Shown piece by piece: positions 41,952 through 49,900 of a stretch of 64,000 nt of DNA. The stretch is from Stenotrophomonas indicatrix. GTDB lineage: Bacteria; Pseudomonadota; Gammaproteobacteria; Xanthomonadales; Xanthomonadaceae. The stretch's first letter is position 1. The number at the start of each line of letters is the position of its first letter. Below the pieces are notes generated by a model that was given only the letters and a program-made list of their open reading frames with translations, did no database searches and had not been told where the DNA came from. Location of the stretch: assembly GCF_002750975.1 (NCBI RefSeq), contig NZ_PEJS01000001.1, forward strand, positions 2,790,001 to 2,854,000, written 5' to 3'. Position numbers and translations under genes: made by a program.

Positions 41952-44900
41952 TCAGCGCGGTGGCGGTGGTTCGGTGACGGTCGGCGGCACGGCCGGCAAC
42001 GGCGGCAGGCGCGGCGGCGGTGCGGGTACTGGCGCACGTTCGCGGCTGCGCTCGATCACCTCCACCTTGGGCTCCTTCCAGGGGCCGGTCACCTTGTAGG
42101 TGCGGGCACCGATCTCGCCCAATGGCTTGGACAATACCGCATTGGTGGCTGCACCCAGCGCTGCGCCCACCGGGCCGCCGGCCACCGCGCCGACCACGGT
42201 CAGCAGGTTGCCGGCGCGCGGGTTGACGTCGATGGTCTGGTCGAACTGCTGTTTCCGCAGATCGGCCTGGCCACGGATGGTGATGTTCGCTGCCGGCCCT
42301 TCGATCAACACCTTGTCGGTACGGGCCATGCCCTCGCCGAACTGCACGCTGCCCTCGACCTGGTTGAACGCAAAGCCCTTGGAGAAGAAGTCGCGGAAGT
42401 CGAACATCAGCCGCCGCGGCAGCTGGGCGACGCTGAGCAGGCCCAGCACGCGGCCGGCACCCGGCTCCAGCTCCAGCAGCTGGCCATTGCGGGCATTCAC
42501 ATCGAGCTGGCCCTGCAGGTTGCCAAGCTGGAAGTCCGACGGACCGCCGGGCCACGAGGCCTGCAGCTGGGCGTGGCCGGAGCCGCCGCGCAGCTGGCCG
42601 CCGTAGTCGAGGTTCTGCAACAACTCGCCCAGGTCTTCACTGCGCACCTGCGCATCAAGCGCGGTTCGCGAACCGCCACCCTTGCCAAGCCAACGGCCAC
42701 GGATGTCGATCTCCTGGCTGGGGGCGCGGAACTGCAGTTGCTCCACGCTCAGGCCATTGACGATCGGCCGCGTACGCAGCACGGCCTGGCCCAGCACGAC
42801 CTTGCCGAACTTCAGGTCGGCGATGTCCAGTGCGAACGGCGGCAGCTTGGCCGGGTCCATGTCGTCGGCACCGGCCTGCACCCGCGCCGGTGCCGCCGTG
42901 GCTCCGGGAAGGGTCGGAAGCGATTGCCAGTACACGCGCTCGAGCTGGCCGCTGATGGTGCCGCCATCGGCGTTGGGTACATTCAATTTGCCGGCCAGCG
43001 AGGGGCCATCCAGGCGCACGTCCAGCGCCTGCGGGCCAGGGCGCAGCTGCAGGCGGGTCTGCTCGAACACGCCGCCGATCAGCATCAGCTGGCCGACCTG
43101 CACGTCCACGGCGCGCAGCGGCATCGGGTCGCCATCGCCACCGGCGCCACGGGCCAGGCCGATCCATTCCAGCGCATCCAGGGTCGGGCTGCGGCCATTG
43201 ATGGTCAGCCCGCTGGGCGGTGGTTCGCGGTCAACGTGGTCGCTGCCCAGGGTGACCTGAACGCCGGTCTGGTTGTTGTGGCTGCGCGCGGCCAGCGCCA
43301 GGCGCTGGCCGAACGCCACATCGATGCGGCCGGCGCCCATCGGCAGCTGTGCGGCCACGGTGGTCGGCAGCGGTTCGTTGGCCGGCTTCTGCAGCGGTGC
43401 CGGCAGATCCAGGCGGGTGCCCAGCAGATCCGAGCGCAGGCGCAGCTCGCTGGGCGGCGCTGGTGCACCCGCCGCGACCTTCGGCAGGTTCACCGCGATG
43501 GTCCACGGCGAGGTACCGTTGATGTAGGGCTTCAGCCAGGCCATTTCCGGTGCGCGGTCGATCAGCACGCCCGCATCGAGCGTGGCGGCCAGTTCCGATT
43601 CGAAGGCCAGCTTGGGGTCACGCACGAAACCACCGGCGCGCAGGCTCAGCCGGCCGTCCTGGCCGAGGTGGCGCACGGCCAGTTCCTCGGCGGCGAAGCC
43701 GGCGTTGCTGTAGCGGGCCTGCCCGCGCATGTTGTCGAACTCCAGCTGGAAGCGCTTGTCGACCAGCTTCAGCCCGGCCAGGTCCACCGTGCCCTGCAGG
43801 TGGCCGCCGCCCTGGTCATGATGCAGGGGCTGCAACAGGTCGAAATGCACGTTGGCCGGCCCGCTTGCCGCGAGGTTGTCCAGGGTGTCGCCGTATTCCT
43901 TGTGCAGCGGGCTCTGCCGCAGCATCGCCAGCAGCTTGCCGGCGTCGCCCTGGCTGTCGGCGCGGACGTACAGTGGCTGCTGGCCGAAATCCTGGATGCC
44001 GGCTTCGAACGTCTGTACTGCCACGCCGGCCAGATCGCCGCTCCCCTGCATGTGGAAGCCAGGGCCGATGAAGGCGACATCGGCATCGACCTGGCCCATC
44101 AACGGCCAATCGTGCTGGAAGCGGATGTCACCCTTGCTGATGTGGCCGGTGGCCTCGAAGCGACCATCGTTGTTGTCGAACGGCCAGTCGTCCAGGTCAC
44201 CACTGACCAGGCCGATGCCGTTGCGCACCTGGCCGCCGGCCAAGGCCATGTCCAGCCAGTCGGTGGCGCCCTTGCTCATTCTGGAATGGATCCAGAAACG
44301 CTTGGCCGCGGTCATCGGTACGTCGTCCAGCTTGGCCGCCAGCTGCATCCACGGCCGGGTGCCATCGCCCTGGAACCAGAGACCACCGCGCACGTCGGCA
44401 GCGTAGTCGGTGCCTTCCACACGCATCGCCGGGGTGCCGATGCGCCAGCCGCCGGCCTCGTCACGCCAACCGACGATCTGCCCGGCCAGGTGCAGGTCGT
44501 GACGCACGCCGAAACCGGTCGGCCAATCGAACTGCAGCTGGCGCTGGGGTTGCAGCTGCAGGCTGAAGCCGTTGGCATCGCCCTCGAAGCGGCCGCCCAG
44601 GCCGCGCAGGCCCGGCGAGTTGCCAACACTGGCAAAGCCCAGCGACTGCAGTTCGCCCTGCACCCACAACGGGCCATCCTGCTGGCCGCGCAACTGCAAC
44701 TGCGCCACGTCCAGCTGGGGCTTGGCCAGGTACAGCCAATGCCGCAGGCCCGCGTCCAGGCGGTCGCTGAGCGCCAGCGCGCGCAATGCGGTACCCACCT
44801 GCGCTGCTGCGGCCTGCACCTGCATCTGCTTGCCCACCCGCAGTTGCAGCCCGTCCAGCTGCTGCTGGCTGCCATCGGCCTGCAGGCGCAGGCGCGGCAC

Positions 44901-45821
44901 CTGCAGCGCCCAGCCTTCTGCCGTCCGCTGCCAACGCAGGCGCGCCTGCAGCCGTTGCAATTGAATTTCCGGACGCGCCACGCCAGGCATCGGCGCGCCT
45001 TCGACACGCAGATCACGCAGGTCCGAATCGGTGGTCAGCGCCACCGGGGCGAAATCACGCAGGGTCAGCCACAGGTTGAGCTCGCCCTTGCCCTCGCGCA
45101 GGCGCATGCCGCCGGCCGCCAACAACGGCGCCCAGGCACGGAAATCGATCGGATCGGCGCCTACCCAGGCCTCGCCGTTGCCGCGCTGGCGATCCAGGTC
45201 CAGCACCGCCGTCAGCGGCAACGCGTCGGTCTGTGCCCAGGCACGCACGCCCACCCGCAGGCGGTCGCCATCCACGCGCAGGCGCAGGTCGATGCGTGGC
45301 AGGGTGGCGTCGACACCCAGTGCTGGCGCATGCACGCCGAGGCGGCCACCAATCACCTGCAGTTCGCCCAGCCGGCGCAACGCATCCAACGGATCGCCGC
45401 CAGCGCGGGACTGCGGCAGGCCGCGCACCGACCAGCGGCCATCGGCGGCCTGCTGCAGGTCCAGCGCCAGGCCGCGCAGGCGCAGTTCGGTCAGAGAGCG
45501 GCCCGGCAACAGGCCGCTGTACATCGACACCAGCACCTCGGCATCGCCGATGGCCAGGCCCTGGCCCGCGCCGATGCGCAGGCCCTTCAACTGCAGCAGT
45601 GGACCACGTCGGGTCCAGGCGGTGTCCAGGCGTTCGAAGCGCACCGGTTGCCCGGCGCGCGTGCTCAGCCAGGCCGCGATCCGGTCCGGATGGCGCTCAG
45701 CCAGCGGCAACAGCTGGCTGAGGGTGCCGACCAGCAGGGCAAGCCCGACCAGGCCAACCGCGCATGCGGCGATGAAATGACGGCGGATCCTTCGCAGTCG
45801 CAGGCGCGGCGGCGCGCTCAT
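41952..45821 (-). CDS. yhdP: YhdP/AsmA-like phospholipid transport protein
   Basis: A 1289-residue inner-membrane-anchored periplasmic protein. One N-terminal helix (FIAACAVGLVGLALLVGTL) is followed by very long beta-rich DUF3971/AsmA-like sequence forming a groove. YhdP works with TamB and YdbH in moving phospholipids to the outer membrane. The C-terminal AsmA-like part (FNQVEGSVQFGEGMARTD, ITIRGQADLRKQQFDQTIDV) is characteristic. The extreme C-terminus is Pro-rich. Antisense frames of more than 1300 codons run opposite and are composition artefacts. Rng ends 30 bases upstream. Confidence 0.92.
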   Translation of the reverse strand: MSAPPRLRLRRIRRHFIAACAVGLVGLALLVGTLSQLLPLAERHPDRIAAWLSTRAGQPVRFERLDTAWTRRGPLLQLKGLRIGAGQGLAIGDAEVLVSMYSGLLPGRSLTELRLRGLALDLQQAADGRWSVRGLPQSRAGGDPLDALRRLGELQVIGGRLGVHAPALGVDATLPRIDLRLRVDGDRLRVGVRAWAQTDALPLTAVLDLDRQRGNGEAWVGADPIDFRAWAPLLAAGGMRLREGKGELNLWLTLRDFAPVALTTDSDLRDLRVEGAPMPGVARPEIQLQRLQARLRWQRTAEGWALQVPRLRLQADGSQQQLDGLQLRVGKQMQVQAAAAQVGTALRALALSDRLDAGLRHWLYLAKPQLDVAQLQLRGQQDGPLWVQGELQSLGFASVGNSPGLRGLGGRFEGDANGFSLQLQPQRQLQFDWPTGFGVRHDLHLAGQIVGWRDEAGGWRIGTPAMRVEGTDYAADVRGGLWFQGDGTRPWMQLAAKLDDVPMTAAKRFWIHSRMSKGATDWLDMALAGGQVRNGIGLVSGDLDDWPFDNNDGRFEATGHISKGDIRFQHDWPLMGQVDADVAFIGPGFHMQGSGDLAGVAVQTFEAGIQDFGQQPLYVRADSQGDAGKLLAMLRQSPLHKEYGDTLDNLAASGPANVHFDLLQPLHHDQGGGHLQGTVDLAGLKLVDKRFQLEFDNMRGQARYSNAGFAAEELAVRHLGQDGRLSLRAGGFVRDPKLAFESELAATLDAGVLIDRAPEMAWLKPYINGTSPWTIAVNLPKVAAGAPAPPSELRLRSDLLGTRLDLPAPLQKPANEPLPTTVAAQLPMGAGRIDVAFGQRLALAARSHNNQTGVQVTLGSDHVDREPPPSGLTINGRSPTLDALEWIGLARGAGGDGDPMPLRAVDVQVGQLMLIGGVFEQTRLQLRPGPQALDVRLDGPSLAGKLNVPNADGGTISGQLERVYWQSLPTLPGATAAPARVQAGADDMDPAKLPPFALDIADLKFGKVVLGQAVLRTRPIVNGLSVEQLQFRAPSQEIDIRGRWLGKGGGSRTALDAQVRSEDLGELLQNLDYGGQLRGGSGHAQLQASWPGGPSDFQLGNLQGQLDVNARNGQLLELEPGAGRVLGLLSVAQLPRRLMFDFRDFFSKGFAFNQVEGSVQFGEGMARTDKVLIEGPAANITIRGQADLRKQQFDQTIDVNPRAGNLLTVVGAVAGGPVGAALGAATNAVLSKPLGEIGARTYKVTGPWKEPKVEVIERSRERAPVPAPPPRLPPLPAVPPTVTEPPPPR

Positions 45822-45851
45822 CGGCCACCGAAAGCAGACAGTCGGCCTGGA

Positions 45852-47339
45852 TCAGAGCAGAACAACATCGAACTGCTCCTGCAGGTACTGCTCGTCCGCC
45901 TGGAAGCGGATGCTCTTGCCGAGGAACTCCTCCAGCTCGGCCACGGCCGTGGATTCCTCATCGGTGATCCGCGCCACCACCTTGCTGGACGCGATAACCA
46001 GCAGGCGCGCGGCATCGAACTGGCGCACCGCGCGGGTGATCTCGCGGAAGATCTCGTAGGTCACCGTTTCGGTGGTCTTGATGGTGCCGCGGCCACTGCA
46101 CTGCGGGCAGGTTTCCGACAGCTGGCGCTCCAGGCTTTCCACCGTGCGCTTGCGGGTCATCTCCACCAGGCCCAGCGGCGAGAAGTCGTACACCGTGGTC
46201 TTGGCATGGTCACGGGCCAGCGCCTTTTCCAGCGTGCGCAGCACCTGGCGGCGATGCTCGGCGTCATCCATGTCGATGAAGTCGATGATGATGATGCCGC
46301 CCAGGTTGCGCAGGCGCAGCTGCCTGGCCACCGCCTGCGCGGCCTCCAGGTTGGTGCGGAACACCGTCTCTTCCAGGTTGCGCTGGCCGAGGAACGAGCC
46401 GGTGTTGACGTCGATGGTGGTCATCGCCTCGGTCTGGTCGATCACCAGGTAGCCACCGGATTTCAGCGGTACCTGCTTGTCCAGCGCACGGCCGATCTCG
46501 TCCTCGACCCCGAACATGTCGAAGATCGGACGATCGCCGCTGTACAGCTCGATCTTCTCCGCCAGCACCGGCATGTACTTGGCCACGAACGCCTGCAGCT
46601 GGGCGAAGGTCTCCTTCGAGTCCACCTTCACCTTGTCCACGTCCTTGCGGATCAGGTCGCGCACCGAACGCAGCGGCAGGCTCAGGTCTTCATAGATGTT
46701 GCTGCACGACGCCGCCTCGCGGCCGCGGCGCTCGACCACGTTCCACACCCGTGACAGGTAGGCGATGTCTTCGGCGATGGCCTCGGCCGGCTGGCCTTCG
46801 GCATTGGTGCGCACGATGTAGCCGTAGCCGCCGTGCTGGGCCGACAGTTCGGTCACCAGCGCCTTCAGCCGCGCGCGCTCGCCTTCGTCCTCGATGCGCG
46901 CCGACACGCCCACCACCTTCGACTGCGGCAGCAGCACCATGTAGCGGGAGGGAATGCTGATCTGGGTGGTCAGGCGTGCGCCCTTGGTCCCGATCGGATC
47001 CTTCACCACCTGCACCACGATGTCCTGGCCGTCGCGCAGCAGCTCCACGATCGGCACGCTGGACGGCGGCGGCAGGGTCGTGTTCTCGGTATCTGCGCTG
47101 GCCACCGGCGCCGGCCGCACCACGTCGTTGGCGTGCAGGAACGCGGCGCGCTCCAGGCCCACTTCGACGAATGCCGCCTGCATGCCTGGCATGACCCGCT
47201 GCACCTTGCCCTTGTAGATGTTGCCGACCACACCCCGGCGCCAACCGCGCTCGATGTGCAGTTCCTGCAGCATGCCGTTCTCGATCACCGCGACCCGGGT
47301 TTCGCGCGGGGTCACATTGACCAGGATTTCCTCAGACAT
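45852..47339 (-). CDS. rng: Ribonuclease G
   Basis: A 495-residue endoribonuclease maturing 16S rRNA 5' ends and degrading some mRNAs. The S1 domain is at about residues 35-130 ([23 protein letters not shown]). The RNase E/G core carries the metal-binding aspartates in DVNTGSF and IIIDFIDM. The zinc-link is CPQCSGRG, near residue 407. It lacks the long C-terminal scaffold of RNase E, so Rng is the right name. The ATG at 47339 overlaps the end of maf by eight bases. Confidence 0.95.
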   Translation of the reverse strand: MSEEILVNVTPRETRVAVIENGMLQELHIERGWRRGVVGNIYKGKVQRVMPGMQAAFVEVGLERAAFLHANDVVRPAPVASADTENTTLPPPSSVPIVELLRDGQDIVVQVVKDPIGTKGARLTTQISIPSRYMVLLPQSKVVGVSARIEDEGERARLKALVTELSAQHGGYGYIVRTNAEGQPAEAIAEDIAYLSRVWNVVERRGREAASCSNIYEDLSLPLRSVRDLIRKDVDKVKVDSKETFAQLQAFVAKYMPVLAEKIELYSGDRPIFDMFGVEDEIGRALDKQVPLKSGGYLVIDQTEAMTTIDVNTGSFLGQRNLEETVFRTNLEAAQAVARQLRLRNLGGIIIIDFIDMDDAEHRRQVLRTLEKALARDHAKTTVYDFSPLGLVEMTRKRTVESLERQLSETCPQCSGRGTIKTTETVTYEIFREITRAVRQFDAARLLVIASSKVVARITDEESTAVAELEEFLGKSIRFQADEQYLQEQFDVVLL

Positions 47340-47940
47340 CGGCAGCCTCCCTGGCGGCATCAGCAGTTGGGGCCAGCACGCCGCAGCGGGCCAGCAGACG
47401 ATCGGTATGCAGCAACGGCAGCCCCATGACACCGGAGTAGCTGCCGGAAAGGTGTTCGATCCAGCGCTCGGCACCGCCCTGGATGGCATAGGCACCCGCC
47501 TTGTCCAGCGGCTCGCCGGTGGCGACGTAGGCAGCGATGTCGGCGGACTCGATGGCGGCGAAGGTGACCTCGGAAACAACCAGTTCGCTGTCCAGCCCGC
47601 GCGCGTCCACCACCACCACGGCGGTCATCACCTGATGGGTGCGCCCGGCCAGCCGTGCCAGCATCGCCCGCGCGTCGGCGGCGTCGGCCGGCTTGCCGAA
47701 TACTTCGCCATCGAGCACCACTTCGGTATCCGAGCCCAGCACCCGCGCCTGCGGGTCATCGGCCAGCACCCGTGCCAGGCCGGCGCGCGCCTTGTCGGCG
47801 GCGACCCGGCAGACATAGTCCTGGGCACTTTCAGAGGCCGCGCGCTGCTCGACGACCTCCAGGTCCAACGCCTGGAAAGGGTGTCCGAGTCGGGCCAGCA
47901 GCTGGTTGCGTCGGGGGGAGCGGGAAGCAAGATAGAGCAT
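47332..47940 (-). CDS. maf: Maf family nucleoside-triphosphate pyrophosphatase
   Basis: A 202-residue enzyme hydrolysing dTTP/UTP and modified nucleotides to monophosphates. The N-terminal [12 protein letters not shown] motif, the GSDTEVV segment (usually SDT) and the GYAIQG-like [13 protein letters not shown] block mark the YhdE-type Maf group. The ATG at 47940 gives the standard start. It is the first gene of the maf-rng-yhdP-tldD cluster and overlaps rng by eight bases. It is divergent from the SIMPL-domain gene over 130 bp. Confidence 0.93.
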   Translation of the reverse strand: MLYLASRSPRRNQLLARLGHPFQALDLEVVEQRAASESAQDYVCRVAADKARAGLARVLADDPQARVLGSDTEVVLDGEVFGKPADAADARAMLARLAGRTHQVMTAVVVVDARGLDSELVVSEVTFAAIESADIAAYVATGEPLDKAGAYAIQGGAERWIEHLSGSYSGVMGLPLLHTDRLLARCGVLAPTADAAREAADV

Positions 47941-48070
47941 CGACACAGCATAACCTGACGCCGGTACCTGAATCGTCGGACAATCCTTCCCCGGCGCCTG
48001 CAACCCCGAACGGACTCACAACGCGTTCATCGCTACGACACCACCCTCACCGCCACAACAAGGAGATCCC

Positions 48071-48808
48071 ATGCGTCGCACCGCCACCCCGCTGCTGCTT
48101 GCCCTGTCCCTCGCTCTTGGAGCTTCGATGACCGCCCATGCCGACCCGTCGTCGCCGTCGATCGCCGCCGCGGCCGAAGGCACCCTGCTGAACATCTCGG
48201 CCAACGCCGAAGCCACCCGCGTGCCGGACGTGGCCACGCTGTCGGCCGGTGTGGTCACCCAGGCCGCCGACGGCAACAGCGCCATGCGTCAGAACGCCCA
48301 GCAGATGGACAAGGTCCTGGCTGCGATCAAGGCCGCCGGCATCGCCGAGCGCGACGTGCAGACCAGCGGCGTCAGCCTCAACCCGCAGTACCGTTATGCC
48401 GACAACGAAGCCCCGAAGATCACCGGCTACCAGGCCAGCAACACCGTCAGCCTGAAGGTCCGCGACATCGCCAAGCTGGGCAAGGTGCTGGACGTGCTGG
48501 CCGCGCAGGGCGCCAACCAGATCAACGGCCCGCAGTTCGAGATCGACCAGCCCGAGCCGGTCTATGACGAAGCGCGCCTGGCGGCACTGAAGAAGGCCCA
48601 GGCCCGTGCCCAGACCTATGCCAAGTCGCTTGGCCTGCAGGTGCGGCGCATTGTCAGCATTTCCGAGAACGCCGGTGGCGGTTTCCGCCCGATGCCGATG
48701 ATGCGTGCGCAGGCCGCCGGCATGGCAATGGACAAGGCCACCCCGGTCGCCCCGGGCGAGTCGACCGTCTCGGTGAACCTGGACGTGGTGTTCGAACTGG
48801 GCCGCTGA
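48071..48808 (+). CDS. SIMPL domain (DUF541) periplasmic protein
   Basis: A 245-residue exported protein of the YggE/BP26 group. The signal peptide ends at TAHAD near residue 25. The SIMPL domain follows: NISANAEATRVPDVATLSAGV near its start, TSGVSLNPQYRY in the middle and ALKKAQARAQTYAKSLGL in the second half. These proteins form ring-like oligomers in the periplasm and have been linked to oxidative-stress tolerance; the mechanism is unknown. AAGGAGA precedes the ATG. A terminator follows. Confidence 0.92.
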   Translation: MRRTATPLLLALSLALGASMTAHADPSSPSIAAAAEGTLLNISANAEATRVPDVATLSAGVVTQAADGNSAMRQNAQQMDKVLAAIKAAGIAERDVQTSGVSLNPQYRYADNEAPKITGYQASNTVSLKVRDIAKLGKVLDVLAAQGANQINGPQFEIDQPEPVYDEARLAALKKAQARAQTYAKSLGLQVRRIVSISENAGGGFRPMPMMRAQAAGMAMDKATPVAPGESTVSVNLDVVFELGR

Positions 48809-48827
48809 GGCGCCTTCCGTTCAACCG

Positions 48828-48853
48828 ACGGCGCCCTGCGGGGCGCCGTTTTC
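48828..48853 (+). terminator. Rho-independent terminator after SIMPL gene
   Basis: A 9-bp stem, ACGGCGCCC with GGGCGCCGT, loop TGCG, followed by TTTCG. Confidence 0.85.
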
Positions 48854-49027
48854 GTTTCCACCGCCGTCGTGCCGGCAGCGTTACATGAAGGCCAGCTCAA
48901 CGCTGCCGCCCCTGCCTCTAGGCAGTGGTGGAGGCGGCGCGCTAATGATTGACTGCCAGCCGCGTGCGGCAACCCCGATGGCGGCCCTGGTGCGTTGAGG
49001 ACTTCGACACTGGCATGGAGGTGGACC

Positions 49028-49684
49028 ATGGTTCGTACGTATCCCGTAGTACCCCTGCACTTCGATCCCGCCCGCGTTGCCGCCTGGAGTGCGGCCATCG
49101 CCCTGCATCTGCTCGCGTTCCTGTTGTTGCTGATCCCGGCGACCTACCAGGCCATCACCGCGCTGCCGCGCGATCAGACCACGGTACGGTTCATTCCCAG
49201 GGAAGAGCCCAAGCCGATCGAGCCGCTGCCGGTGCCGACCGAGCCTGAAAAGGTGGAGGTGGTGCACAAGCGGCAGGCCACGCCGGTGCCCGCACCGCTG
49301 CCGACGCCCACCGCGACCGTCGAGGAGGCCCAGGGCATCATCCTGCCGGCGGCCGAGCCGACCGCGGTGCAGGCTGCGCCGACCATTGCTCCGTCCACGC
49401 CGCTGGCCGGCGCCCAGCTGCAGTACCGCAGCAACCCGCCGCCCAGCTACCCGATCCAGGCCCTGCGCAATCACGAACAGGGCACGGTGCTGCTGCGGGT
49501 GGAAGTGGACCCCAGTGGCCAGCCGGTGAACGTCAGCATCGAACGCAGCAGCGGCTCGCGCAGCCTGGACCAGGCCGCCCGCCAGCAGGTGCTGCGCCAC
49601 TGGCGTTTCGTGCCGGCCGAGCGTGATGGCATGGCCGTTCCCGCCATCGGCATGGTGCCCGTGCAGTTTTCCCTGCCCGACTGA
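49028..49684 (+). CDS. TonB-family energy transducer
   Basis: A 218-residue protein carrying proton-motive energy to outer-membrane receptors. It has a single N-terminal anchor (WSAAIALHLLAFLLLLIPATY), a Pro-rich periplasmic spacer (EEPKPIEPLPVPTEPE and PVPAPLPTPTAT) and a C-terminal TonB domain (NPPPSYPIQALRNHEQGTVLL to HWRFVPAERDG). GGAGGTG before the ATG at 49028 decides the start; a longer frame at 48995 is less likely. No exbB/exbD genes adjoin it. A TonB-dependent receptor gene follows on the same strand, so a dedicated partnership is possible. Confidence 0.93.
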   Translation: MVRTYPVVPLHFDPARVAAWSAAIALHLLAFLLLLIPATYQAITALPRDQTTVRFIPREEPKPIEPLPVPTEPEKVEVVHKRQATPVPAPLPTPTATVEEAQGIILPAAEPTAVQAAPTIAPSTPLAGAQLQYRSNPPPSYPIQALRNHEQGTVLLRVEVDPSGQPVNVSIERSSGSRSLDQAARQQVLRHWRFVPAERDGMAVPAIGMVPVQFSLPD

Positions 49685-49690
49685 GCCACG

Positions 49691-49719
49691 GACCGGCCCG
49701 GCAGCTCGCCGGGCCGGTC
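49691..49719 (+). terminator. Strong hairpin after tonB-family gene
   Basis: A 12-bp perfect GC-rich stem, GACCGGCCCGGC with GCCGGGCCGGTC and loop AGCTC. No T run follows, so it may end transcription only partly or protect the mRNA 3' end. Confidence 0.6.
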
Positions 49720-49900
49720 ACAACGGTGAATGGGCCCGAACAGGGCCAAGCTGCCCGGTTATTTGAACTTCGTTGGAAAACCGTTACGAATTTAGTAAAA
49801 CTTCACACCTCCGTCACCTGCCGGAAACCTAGATTGACGCGTCCCGGGACACACCGGAGACAGCCCTCAATGCTCGAGTTTTCCAGTCAGGAGAGAAGCT

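Noticed and set aside
42573..46754. A 1393-codon frame opposite yhdP and rng, and similar frames at 4328-7171, 7508-9871 and 57867-61364
   Set aside because: All mirror clear genes on the other strand, have no recognisable domain and show biased Arg/Ala/His/Gln composition.
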